Positions 10,603-20,358 of a stretch of 64,000 bases of DNA are shown in pieces (the stretch's first letter is position 1; every line of letters begins with the position of its first letter). Position numbers and translations under genes: made by a program. Source of the stretch: DATJKD01 sp963728295 (GTDB lineage: Bacteria > Pseudomonadota > Gammaproteobacteria > Steroidobacterales > Steroidobacteraceae); assembly GCA_963728295.1 (NCBI GenBank), contig CAVSKB010000006.1, forward strand, positions 62,001-126,000, written 5' to 3'. A model generated the notes under the pieces. That model made no database searches. It had not been told where the DNA came from and worked only from the letters and a program-made list of their open reading frames with translations.

Positions 10603-10651
10603 CAGGGACACTCGTAGTGAGTCGCGTATTGTCGCAATAAGCAGACGGCGT

Positions 10652-10680
10652 TTGCATTCCGCCGGACTTGCGCCGATACT
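10652..10680 (+). promoter_or_regulatory. Predicted sigma-70-type promoter for metK
   Basis: TTGCAT (10652-10657) and GATACT (10675-10680) are separated by 17 bases and lie about 30 bases before the metK start, in the 108-base gap between divergent tkt and metK. It is a plausible but imperfect match to -35/-10 consensus. I see no SAM riboswitch in this leader. Confidence 0.35.
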
Positions 10681-10710
10681 CCGCATCTGGTCCGACCGGG
10701 ATTGCCCGGC

Positions 10711-11938
10711 ATGTCAGACAGTTACCTCTTCACTTCCGAATCGGTCTCCGAAGGGCATCCCGACAAGGTCGCCGACCAGATTTCCGACGCCGTGCTGGAC
10801 GCCATGCTCGCGCAGGACAAGCGCGCGCGCGTCGCCTGCGAGACGCTGGTCAAGACGGGCGTCGCGATCGTCGCGGGCGAGGTGACGACCGAGGCCTGGG
10901 TCGACCTCGAAGCCCTCGTGCGCGGCGTCATCTCGACATCGGCTATACCTCCTCGGACGTCGGGTTCGACGGCCGCACCTGCGGCGTGATGAACATCATC
11001 GGCAAGCAGTCGCCCGACATCGCGCAGGGCGTCGACCGCAGGGACCCCGAGGAACAGGGCGCGGGCGACCAGGGGCTGATGTTCGGCTATGCGAGCAACG
11101 AGACCGACTTCGCTGATGCCGGCGCCGATCTGCTACGCGCACCGGCTGGTCGAACGCCAGGCCAAGGTCGCAAGACGCAAGCGGCCTGCTGCCCTGGCTG
11201 CGGCCCGACGCGAAGAGCCAGGTGACCTGCCGTTACGACGAACGGCCGCGTCGTGGGCCTCGACGCGGTCGTGCTCTCCACGCAGCACGCACCGGACGTC
11301 AAGCAGGCGGATCTGCGCGAGGCGGTGATGGAGCTCGTGATCAAGCCGGTACTGCCGCACGCGCTGGATCACTCCGCGAACGAAGTTCCACATCAACCCG
11401 ACCGGCCGTTTCGTCATCGGCGGTCCGGTGGGTGACTGCGGCCTGACGGGCCGCAAGATCATCGTCGACACCTATGGCGGGATGGCGCGTCACGGCGGCG
11501 GCGCCTTCTCGGGCAAGGATCCGTCCAAGGTCGACCGTTCCGCGGCCTACGCCGCACGCTACGTGGCGAAGAACATCGTCGCCGCCGGCCTCGCGGACCG
11601 CTGCGAAATCCAGGTGTCCTACGCGATCGGCGTCGCGCAACCGACCTCGATCAGCGTAGAGAGCTTCGGCACCGGCCCGAGTTCCGAAGACAAGCTCGAG
11701 GCGCTGGTGCGCGCGAACTTCGATCTGCGGCCCTACGGGATCGTCAAGATGCTCGACCTCGTGCATCCGATGTACCGCGCCACAGCGGCTTATGGTCACT
11801 TCGGCCGCACGCCGGCGCAGATGACCTATTCCTGGAAGGAGATCATCGGCGGCAAACGGGTGGACAAGAGCGAGACCTTTACCGCCTTCACCTGGGAGAG
11901 GACCGACCGCGCCGAGGCGTTGCGCAGGCAACGCCTGA
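10711..11938 (+). CDS. metK: S-adenosylmethionine synthetase (frameshifted)
   Basis: Starts ATG at 10711 with the signature SESVSEGHPDKVADQISD. GYTSSDVGFD and GLMFGYASNETD appear next in another frame. From 11428 a clean stretch gives CGLTGRKIIVDTYGG, GGGAFSGKDPSKVDRSAAY and AYGHFGR. Breaks lie near 10935, 11110, 11200, 11390 and 11915; after the last, the frame ends at TGA 11936-11938. Total about 400 residues, the family length. It makes S-adenosylmethionine from methionine and ATP. It is followed by an SAH riboswitch and ahcY, so synthesis of the methyl donor and recycling of its product are adjacent. Confidence 0.9.
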
Positions 11939-11990
11939 AGGACCCGCCGCCGATGGACCGGCGAGGCCGGTTCAGGCAAAATTCGACCTG

Positions 11991-12075
11991 TCCTGAGGAG
12001 CGCTGCAACGGGCCCTGCCCGCCAGGCTCAGGCTTGGGTTTACCCAACGGCGCTCGGTCAACCCGCATGACGGGC
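11991..12075 (+). ncRNA. S-adenosylhomocysteine (SAH) riboswitch upstream of ahcY
   Basis: The block matches the known SAH riboswitch layout. CCTGAG (11992-11997) pairs with CTCAGG (12027-12032). The conserved GAGGAGCGCTGCAAC strand follows. GAGCGC (11998-12003) can form the pseudoknot with GCGCTC (12050-12055). Conserved GCCAGGCTC and AACGGCGCTC segments are in the right order. A GGGTTTACCC hairpin (about 12035-12044) and a CCCGCATGACGGG hairpin (12062-12074) complete it. In this class, SAH binding turns on expression of SAH recycling genes. It ends about 60 bases before the ahcY start. Confidence 0.92.
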
Positions 12076-12136
12076 TGGCGAGCGACTCACTAGTACCTGC
12101 CGCCCGCGCCGTCATCGTCACCGAGAGGATCGAACG

Positions 12137-13560
12137 ATGAACGCCGTTATTTCGCCGACCGGTTTCAAGGATTTCCTGGTCGCCGATCTGTCGCTCGCCG
12201 ACTGGGGCCGCCGCGAAATGGTCGATCGCCGAGACCGAGATGCCGGGGCTCATGGCCATCCGCGAGGAGTACTCCGCGGCGAAGCCGCTCAAGGGCGCCC
12301 GCATCGCGGGTTCGCTGCACATGACCATCCAGACCGCGATGCTGATCGATACGCTCACGGCGCTGGGTGCCGACGTGCGCTGGGCGTCGTGCAACATGTT
12401 CTCGACACAGGACCATGCGGCGGCGGCGATCGCGGCCGGCGGCACGCCCGTCTTCGCCTACAAGGGCGAATCGCTCGACGAGTACTGGGAGTTCACCCAC
12501 CGCATCTTCGAATGGCCGGACGGCCGCCACGCCAACATGATCCTCGACGACGGCGGCGATGCGACGCTGCTCCTGATGCTCGGCAGCCAGCGCGGAGCAG
12601 GATGCTTCCCTGATCGCGAAGCCCGCCAACGACGAGGAAGTCGCGCTCTACGAGGCGATCCGCCGGCGTCTCGATACGCAACCGGGCTGGTATTCCACAC
12701 GGCTCGCGCGAGATCAAGGGCGTCACCGAGGAGACGACCACCGGCGTGAAGCGGCTCTACCAGGCGGCGGCGGAGGGCCGGCTGCCCTTCCCTGCCATCA
12801 ACGTCAACGACTCGGTCACGAAGTCGAAGTTCGACAATCTCTACGGCTGCCGCGAGTCGCTGGTCGACGCGATCAAGCGCGCAACCGACGTCATGATCGC
12901 CGGCAAGGTCGCCGTCGTGTGCCGGCTACGGCGACGTCGGCAAGGGCTCGGCGCGAGAGCCTGCGCGCGCTGTCGGCGCAGGTCTGGGTCACCGAGATCG
13001 ATCCGATCTGCGCGCTGCAGGCGGCGATGGAGGGCTACCGCGTCGTGACGATGGACGAGGCATGCGACAAGGCCGACATCTTCGTGTCGGCCACCGGCAA
13101 CGTCAACGTCATCACGCACGATCACATGCGCCGCATGAAGCACCAGGCGATCGTCTGCAACATCGGCCACTTCGACAGCGAGATCGACGTCGCCTCGCTC
13201 AGGAAGTACCGCTGGGAGAAGATCAAGCCGCAGGTCGACCACGTGATCTTCCCCGACGGCAAGCGGCTGATCCTGCTGGCCGAGGGCCGGCTCGTGAACC
13301 TCGGCTGCGGGACCGGACACCCGTCGTTCGTGATGTCGAATTCGTTCACGAACCAGGTCCTGGCGCAGATCGAGCTGTTCCAGCACGGCGCGAAATACGG
13401 CAAGCAGGTCTACGTGCTGCCGAAGGAGCTCGACGAGAAGGTCGCACGGCTGCACCTGGACCGGATCGGGGCGCGGCTGACGAAGCTGTCGCCTGAGCAG
13501 GCCGCGTACATCGGCGTAAGGGTCGAGGGGCCGTTCAAGCCGGATCACTACAAGTACTGA
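12137..13560 (+). CDS. ahcY: Adenosylhomocysteinase (frameshifted)
   Basis: ATG at 12137 is preceded by a good ribosome binding site (GAGAGGA at 12122-12128). The protein hydrolyses S-adenosylhomocysteine to adenosine and homocysteine with bound NAD. Recognisable parts in order: N-terminus, IAGSLHMTIQTAMLI, NVNDSVTKSKFDN, the NAD-binding VVCGYGDVGKG (visible once an extra C near 12920 is removed), VTEIDPICALQA, and the C-terminal KPDHYKY. Frame breaks lie near 12225, 12595, 12705 and 12920-12955; from 12960 to the end it is clean. Length about 474 residues fits the long bacterial form. Controlled by the SAH riboswitch just upstream. Confidence 0.93.
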
Positions 13561-13575
13561 GACCCCCGCGGCAGG

Positions 13576-14238
13576 TCAACGCTTACGGACGAGCGTCAGC
13601 CCGTCCGCGATGGGCAGCAGGCTGAGATCGATGCGCGTGTCGTGAAGCAGCTGCTGGTTCAGGCGGCGCAGGGCGGAGGTCTCGGCGTCCCGCTCGCCCG
13701 GGTCGGCCACCTTGCCGGACCACAGCGTGTTGTCGATCGCAGCCAGACCGCCCGTGCGCAGGAGTGCATACACCCGCTCGTAATAGGCGACGTAGTTCTC
13801 CTTGTCCGCGTCGATGAAGGCGAAGTCATAGGTTCCTGCGCCGCCGTCGGCCAGAAGCGCGTCGAGGGTCCCGAGCGCCGGCGCGAGCCGCAGGTCGATC
13901 TTGTGCGCCACTCCCGCGCGCTGCCAGTAACGCCGCGCCATGGCGGTCCAGTTCTCGCTGACATCGCAGGCGACGATGTGCCCGTCGTCGGGCAGGGCGA
14001 GCGCCGTCGCGAGCGACGAGTACCCCGTGAAAACGCCGAGTTCGAGGCAGCGGCGGGCCCCGATCAGGCGCACCAGCAGCGCCATGAACTGGCCCTGCTC
14101 CGGGGCGATCTGCATCTGGACCTCCGGGTCCGTCGCCGTCTCCGCCCGCAGCTCGCGCAGCAGCTCGGGCTCGCGGAGCGACACGGACAGGAGGTACTCG
14201 TAGAGCGCATCCGTCAAGGCGATGGTGCGATTCGACAT
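13576..14238 (-). CDS. Class I SAM-dependent O-methyltransferase (CCoAMT/SafC type)
   Basis: 220 residues from ATG 14238. It has the glycine motif LELGVFTGYSS for SAM binding, the acidic VACDVSENW motif, the metal-binding FIDADKENY, and AIDNTLWSGKV. This places it among small Mg2+-dependent catechol or caffeoyl-CoA type O-methyltransferases. The substrate cannot be read from sequence. It ends 15 bases from ahcY, convergently. Its SAH product would be cleared by AhcY, a reasonable but unproven link. It is divergent from cpdA. Confidence 0.88.
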   Translation of the reverse strand: MSNRTIALTDALYEYLLSVSLREPELLRELRAETATDPEVQMQIAPEQGQFMALLVRLIGARRCLELGVFTGYSSLATALALPDDGHIVACDVSENWTAMARRYWQRAGVAHKIDLRLAPALGTLDALLADGGAGTYDFAFIDADKENYVAYYERVYALLRTGGLAAIDNTLWSGKVADPGERDAETSALRRLNQQLLHDTRIDLSLLPIADGLTLVRKR

Positions 14239-14332
14239 ATGGCCGGCTCCGTTGCCCGGTTTGTATCTTCTACGTTTCCACCCCGGCCCGGAAACGGAAA
14301 TAATGCGGCTCCGGCAGCGGGACCGATCCAAT

Positions 14333-15112
14333 ATGGACGAGATGGAACACCGACCCCGGCTCGTGCAGTTCACGGATACGCACTTGCTGGCGGATCCGCA
14401 GGGATTGATGCGTGGCGTGCGCCCGCTGCAGACGCTCCAGGCCTGCATCGCCGACGCGCACCGGCGATTTCTGCCGGCGGATGCGATTCTCGTCACCGGC
14501 GATCTCGTCCAGGACGAACCAGAGGGCTACGGATTCCTGGAGCTCGCCCTTGCGCCCCTCGGAGCCCCTGTCCTGCTGATCCCGGGGAATCATGACCTTC
14601 CCGACGAGCTCCACCGCCGGCTGTCGCATCCCCCTTTTCAGATCGGAGGCAGCTTCGCGCTCGGGAGCTGGGTGATCGTCCTCCTCGATACCTGGCTCGC
14701 GGACTCCGCGAACGGCGAAGGGAGCCTTGGCCCTGAGCGGCTCGCGGCGCTCGATCGCGCGCTCGAGGAGCACGCCGCGCGGCACGTGCTGGTCTGCCTT
14801 CATCACCCGCCGATGCCGATGGGTGGGGCCGGCCTCGACGCTCTCGGCCTGCAGGACGGGGCGGAGTGCATGACGATCCTGGCGCGGCACCGGAACGTTC
14901 GCGGTGTGAGCTGGGGTCACGCACACCAGTCGTTCGATCTCTTTCGCGACGGCGTGCGCTACATGTGCACGCCGGCGACCTGCATGCAGTTCAAGCCGCG
15001 CTCGGACGAGATCCAGATCGACGACCGCCCGCCCGGATATCGCGTGATCGATCTCGCCGCCGACGGCAGTCTCGCGACCGAAGTCGTCTGGCTCGAGGGC
15101 TATTCCGAATGA
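14333..15112 (+). CDS. cpdA: 3',5'-cyclic-AMP phosphodiesterase (CpdA/Icc-like)
   Basis: 259 residues. The metallophosphoesterase signature is complete: DTH (D15-H17), GDLVQDE, GNHD, CLHHPP and GHAH, which hold the dinuclear metal centre. Proteins of this type hydrolyse cAMP in the cytoplasm. I chose the ATG at 14333; a second ATG lies three codons on. Its stop overlaps the traB start (ATGA), so they are translationally coupled. A candidate nucleotide cyclase lies at 36.9-39.3 kb, so this window may hold both synthesis and breakdown of a cyclic nucleotide. Confidence 0.88.
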   Translation: MDEMEHRPRLVQFTDTHLLADPQGLMRGVRPLQTLQACIADAHRRFLPADAILVTGDLVQDEPEGYGFLELALAPLGAPVLLIPGNHDLPDELHRRLSHPPFQIGGSFALGSWVIVLLDTWLADSANGEGSLGPERLAALDRALEEHAARHVLVCLHHPPMPMGGAGLDALGLQDGAECMTILARHRNVRGVSWGHAHQSFDLFRDGVRYMCTPATCMQFKPRSDEIQIDDRPPGYRVIDLAADGSLATEVVWLEGYSE

Positions 15113-15987
15113 ACCGTCGCGCGCTTCCCTGCGGTGTGCTCGTGGTCGCGCTGCTCGCGCCGGTCACGGGCACGGCCGACGGACGTAACGTCCTCTGGAC
15201 CGTCGACGGGAAGAGCAACACCGTCTACCTGCTGGGCTCGCTGCACGTGCTGCGGCCGAAGGACGGGCCCCTGCCGGCCGTCGCCGACGCGGCCTACGCC
15301 GATGCCGAGCAGCTCATCATGGAAATCGACATGGACGATGCGCTCGCGGATCCCGCGACCGTGGTCCAGGCGATGCAGGTGGAGGCGATGCTGCCCGAGG
15401 AGCAGAGTCTGCGCGAGGTGCTTGGCGCGGACTACACCCGTGTCTCCGAGCAGGTTCGCGCAGCCGGATTCGACCTATCACTGCTCGATCGGTTCGCACC
15501 ATGGTTCGTTGCGGTCACGCTGATGCAGCTCGAGCTCGAGAATCGCGGCTTCAGCGCGGAGCTCGGTGTGGAACAGACGCTTACACGCCGCGCCGTCGCT
15601 GACCGCAAACCGATATCGGGGCTGGAGACCGCCCAGCAGCAGTTCCAGACCTTCAGCCGGCTATCGCTGCCGCAGCAGAAGCGCATGCTGCTGATGACGC
15701 TCGAGGAGACCGCTCAGCTCGACACCGAGATCGACAAGCTGCTCGCGGCCTGGCGCGCCGGCGACATCGAGTCGCTCACGAAGACCCTGTCCGAAGAGTA
15801 CGAGAGGTTCCCGGAGCTCTACGGCCCGCTCACCGAGAACCGCAACCGCGCATGGGTGACACAACTCGTCGACCTGCTCGATGACGACGACGATTACCTG
15901 GTCGTGGTGGGCGCGCTGCACCTCGTGGGGCGCAACAGCGTCATCGACCTGCTGGAGCAGCGTGGCTACGACGTCGTGCAGCAATAG
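15109..15987 (+). CDS. TraB/GumN family protein
   Basis: 292 residues with an N-terminal signal peptide (cleavage near residue 23). The family motifs are LLGSLHVLRP at about 41-50 and the C-terminal VVVGALHLVGRNSVIDLLEQRGY. The family resembles Tiki metalloproteases with paired GxxH motifs, and both GSLH and GALH are present here. Its bacterial role is poorly known; it is exported. It overlaps cpdA by four bases and converges on crcB. Confidence 0.85.
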   Translation: MNRRALPCGVLVVALLAPVTGTADGRNVLWTVDGKSNTVYLLGSLHVLRPKDGPLPAVADAAYADAEQLIMEIDMDDALADPATVVQAMQVEAMLPEEQSLREVLGADYTRVSEQVRAAGFDLSLLDRFAPWFVAVTLMQLELENRGFSAELGVEQTLTRRAVADRKPISGLETAQQQFQTFSRLSLPQQKRMLLMTLEETAQLDTEIDKLLAAWRAGDIESLTKTLSEEYERFPELYGPLTENRNRAWVTQLVDLLDDDDDYLVVVGALHLVGRNSVIDLLEQRGYDVVQQ

Positions 15988-15990
15988 CGG

Positions 15991-16386
15991 TCACCGCAAT
16001 ATAGTCGCGACGGCGGCGTAGCCGGCACCCGCCGCGAGCAGGCACCCCAACACGGAGGCGAGCACGTAGGCCGCCGCGGCACCGACAACGCCACGCTGTA
16101 CGAGCACCAGTGCATCCAGCGCGAACGCCGAAAAGGTGGTGAAACCACCGAGCACGCCGACGATCAGGAAGACGCGCAGCGACTGCGCGTCGTGCATGCG
16201 CCCTGGCGGCGCAAGGAGCGCACCCAGAATACCGACCGCCAGACATCCGAGCAGGTTGACCGCAAGGGTCCCCCAGGGAAAGTGCGTGCCCAGGGGTCGC
16301 GCAACTGCTGTCGCCAGCCACAGTCGTGCACCGCCGCCAAGCGCGCTGCCGAGCATCACGAGCAACGAGGTTTCAGTGACCGACAT
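15991..16386 (-). CDS. crcB: Fluoride ion channel CrcB/FluC
   Basis: 131 residues, four hydrophobic segments. The family signature GGFTTFSAFALD is at 80-91 and the pore Asn region WGTLAVNLLGC at 38-48. FluC exports fluoride as a dual-topology dimer in the inner membrane. I looked upstream for a fluoride riboswitch and did not see one. The stop lies three bases from the convergent TraB-like gene. Confidence 0.92.
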   Translation of the reverse strand: MSVTETSLLVMLGSALGGGARLWLATAVARPLGTHFPWGTLAVNLLGCLAVGILGALLAPPGRMHDAQSLRVFLIVGVLGGFTTFSAFALDALVLVQRGVVGAAAAYVLASVLGCLLAAGAGYAAVATILR

Positions 16387-16520
16387 GCGTATGGTGCGCC
16401 CATCGTGATTCGCCCGCTCAATGGTACCGGCGCGCCGATACGCCCGACAAAGGGATCGCTGGACGGGAACGGCGTCACTGGCTGCTAGACTCGCCCCGTC
16501 GTCTGATCCGGAGTCGATGT

Positions 16521-17789
<1,269 letters not shown>

Positions 17790-17791
17790 CG

Positions 17792-18318
17792 GTGGCTGCT
17801 CGCCGGCGCTCGGCCCTGTCGTTGCTCGCCGCCGCTCGGCCCGGGTATCTCGCGGGCCGGTCACCACGATCGACGGAACGTTGCAGAGCTGAAGAGGGTG
17901 CCCCGCACATCTTGTCGGAGCACACCGCAGCGTGCGGCGGTATCGCGGAATCGTCGTGGAGTCATGACTTCGGAGTGCCCGCGACGTCTACCGGCGGGAG
18001 CTCAGGCGTGCTCGCGGCCCACGAGACACCCGGTCCAAACGCCGGCTCGCCGATGCCACGGTGGGGTCGCGAGCCGGCGCGTGGACGCGGTGGTATCCCA
18101 GCCGCGAAGCACGCCTCCGTCCCCGCAGTTGGACGTCGCGGGCACTCTTAGCGAAGGGTTGCCTCGACGATTCCGCGATACCGACGACCGATCCGGCGTG
18201 CTCCGACAGGCGTGCGGGGCACCCTCTTCAGCCCTGCAACGTTGCCGTCGATCGTGGTTAGCGGCTGGCGGATACACCGCGGCCGCGTGCCGGCGAGCGA
18301 GCGCCGGCGAGCAGCCAC
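17792..18318. repeat. About 527-bp imperfect inverted-repeat element, copy 1
   Basis: This stretch has no gene. Its two halves are inverted copies of each other: an 18-bp perfect terminal pair (17792-17809 with 18301-18318), a nearly exact 46-bp inner pair (17863-17908 with 18212-18258), and further matching blocks towards a centre near 18055. A related copy lies at about 22334-22735, with identical blocks of 36 bp (18014-18049 = 22445-22480) and 27 bp (18212-18238 = 22649-22675). It lies between convergent genes (hemL and the CDP-glycerol transferase-like gene). There is no coding capacity, so it is not an autonomous insertion sequence. A non-autonomous element or giant REP-like structure is possible. 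Confidence 0.85.
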
Positions 18319-18371
18319 GCTATGCATGCGCCAACGCGGCGCAAAACGACCCGGGCCGTGAGAGATCCGGG

Positions 18372-19409
18372 CTAGCCCCCGAAGCCCCAGTAATTCAGAC
18401 GTTGCCGCGCCTGCAGGCGCCGCCAGGGGTTCCACGGCTTCCTTCGCAATCCCGCGCGTCCCGTCCGGATCGCGGCGTCGGCCGCAGCGAGGACCCGTTC
18501 GCTGGACCGGCCATCGCGGTACGGATGTATGCGCTGCACGTAATCGCCGATCGCGAGCATCAGTTCCGGCGGCCGCGATATCGCGCGCTGCAGGGCGGGC
18601 AGTACCTCGGACTCGTTCTGCACGTCCAGCAGATGCGGGCCAGGGCGTCGGTTGCGATAAGTCACCACGGGCTTGTGCTGCGTCAGGAACTCAGGCACGA
18701 CCGACGAGGTGTCCGACAACAGCACATCGGATCGGGCGTACAGCTCGAGGATGTCATCGGTCATGGCGAATGTCAGATGGGGTCCCTGCAGGGCTCGGTA
18801 GGCGGCCATGACATCGGGCGCCATCTTCGGGTGCAGCGTCACAAGCCACTGCCAGTCGCCGCGCCGCGCCGCGGCTGCGATGGTGTCGTGCAGCACCCGC
18901 GCCGAAGTGATGCTTTCGGTGAACGTCGATGCGTACATCACGACTGGGCGCGACTGGCCGGTCAACGGATGGCGCTCCGCGAACAGCGGATCGAGCTTCG
19001 GCCAGCCGGTTTCCTCTACCCGGAAGAATCCGTGCGTGCGCTGCAGTTCGCGAAAGGGCGCCGTGGTGTCCGGCCCCTGTGTGCAATACAGATCGAATGA
19101 GCCGCGGATGCGGAAATGACCGCGTGATTCGCTTCGCTTGCCGACGCTGAAGCCGTGAAACACCTCGACCTTCAGGCCGGGAAAGAAGTGCGGGACCCAG
19201 TTGCCCGGCACGAATACCGCGGCGGGGCCCCAGTCGATGACCGCTCGAGTCGTCGTAAGACGCGGCTCGTCGTCGCGAAGGTTGCGCGCCAGCTCCTCGC
19301 GCTCGAGGAACCACGCGACGGCGTCGCCGCGGGCACGGATCGCTGCCTGAAGCGGACGCAGGATCGCGAAGGAATAGAGCTCTGAAACAAAGAAAAGGTA
19401 CCGCGACAC
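18372..19409 (-). CDS. CDP-glycerol glycerophosphotransferase-like protein
   Basis: 345 residues, intact. It has a GT-B-like pattern typical of the TagB/TagF family: VFVPGNWVPHFFPGLKVEVFHGFSVGK region near 90-115, the YCTQGPD segment, TGWPKLDPLF, and the C-terminal VLLSDTSSVVPEFLTQHKPVV block that would bind the nucleotide. Related Gram-negative proteins add glycerol-phosphate or similar groups to surface glycans. It faces, divergently, a GT2 glycosyltransferase and AsnB, so a role in LPS or exopolysaccharide is likely. The exact donor is unknown. Confidence 0.7.
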   Translation of the reverse strand: MSRYLFFVSELYSFAILRPLQAAIRARGDAVAWFLEREELARNLRDDEPRLTTTRAVIDWGPAAVFVPGNWVPHFFPGLKVEVFHGFSVGKRSESRGHFRIRGSFDLYCTQGPDTTAPFRELQRTHGFFRVEETGWPKLDPLFAERHPLTGQSRPVVMYASTFTESITSARVLHDTIAAAARRGDWQWLVTLHPKMAPDVMAAYRALQGPHLTFAMTDDILELYARSDVLLSDTSSVVPEFLTQHKPVVTYRNRRPGPHLLDVQNESEVLPALQRAISRPPELMLAIGDYVQRIHPYRDGRSSERVLAAADAAIRTGRAGLRRKPWNPWRRLQARQRLNYWGFGG

Positions 19410-19516
19410 GCTGCCCCGCCGGCGAGATGCTGCGGCCGCATTCTAGTGGAGTCTTACGCACGCGTCGGTCGCCCGTGCGACTTTGATCAGCCGTTGTACT
19501 GTGTGACACTCGTCGA

Positions 19517-20341
19517 ATGCCGTCACCGCAAGCCCTGCCGGTCACCCTGATCGTGATCGCCCGCAACGAGGCTCGCGTGATCGGCCGGTGCCTCGACAGC
19601 GTGCCGTTCGCGGCGGAGAAGATCGTCGTCGATGCCGGGAGCACCGACGGGACGCAGCAGGTCGCTGCCGCGCACGGGGCCCGCATCGTGCACCAGGACT
19701 GGCTCGGCTTCGGGCCGCAGCGCAATTTCGCGACCACGCAGTCGAGCAACGACTGGATACTTTCGCTCGACGCTGACGAGGTGCTCTCGATCGAGCTGGC
19801 GCGGGAGATGCAAACGCGTCTGCCACAGATCCTGCAGTCCGGCGCTGCCGGGGCGATCCTGCGGCGCCAGACCTGGTACATGGGTGCGCCGATGCGCTGG
19901 TACCGACCCATGGTCGGCGAGCGGCTCGGGCGCTTCTATCACCGCGGGCGCGCGCGCTGGACGGACGCACGGGTTCACGAGTCGCTGCGTTTCGACGGTC
20001 CGACCGAGACCTTCCGCGCGCCCCTGGTACACCATCACAACCCGACGCTGGTCCACAGGCAGCTCAAGATCCTGCGCTACTCGGAGCTCAAGGCGCGCGA
20101 CTGGCTCGATCGCGACCGACCGGTGCGCCTGTGGATGTGCCCGCTGGTTTTCCTCTTCACGTTTGTAAAGGACTATCTCCTGCGCCTCGCGTTCCTCGAC
20201 GGCGGCCGCGGTTACGTCGTGTCCCAGGTCGCAGCGTCCTACGCGGTGTACAAGCGGCTGCGTTACTACGAGATGAAGCGCAACCCCGCATCGCGCGATC
20301 TCGTCGAAGGTCTGTTCGGCCCCCACGGCGCGGACCGCTGA
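19517..20341 (+). CDS. Family 2 glycosyltransferase, WaaE/KdtX-like
   Basis: 274 residues, a GT-A fold. It has VTLIVIARNEA at the start, DAGSTDGT at 39-46, and the metal-binding SLDADE around 84-88, followed by a hydrophobic C-terminal part. It resembles LPS core beta-glycosyltransferases (WaaE/KdtX) that work on the cytoplasmic face of the inner membrane. It is followed by asnB after 17 bases and is probably in one transcript with it. Acceptor and donor cannot be assigned. Confidence 0.85.
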   Translation: MPSPQALPVTLIVIARNEARVIGRCLDSVPFAAEKIVVDAGSTDGTQQVAAAHGARIVHQDWLGFGPQRNFATTQSSNDWILSLDADEVLSIELAREMQTRLPQILQSGAAGAILRRQTWYMGAPMRWYRPMVGERLGRFYHRGRARWTDARVHESLRFDGPTETFRAPLVHHHNPTLVHRQLKILRYSELKARDWLDRDRPVRLWMCPLVFLFTFVKDYLLRLAFLDGGRGYVVSQVAASYAVYKRLRYYEMKRNPASRDLVEGLFGPHGADR

Positions 20342-20358
20342 ACCCGGGCGCGTTCGCG

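Noticed and set aside
11939..12093. Continuation of the metK frame past the riboswitch
   Set aside because: The frame runs through the SAH riboswitch with non-MetK residues; a two-base gap near 11915 restores the usual end at 11936-11938.
17792..18318. Insertion sequence
   Set aside because: It has inverted ends but no transposase frame and no obvious flanking duplication; annotated as a non-coding repeat.
20131..20358. Possible 76-residue N-terminal extension of AsnB
   Set aside because: It overlaps the glycosyltransferase gene in another frame and would bury the essential Cys2; the start at 20359 is clear.
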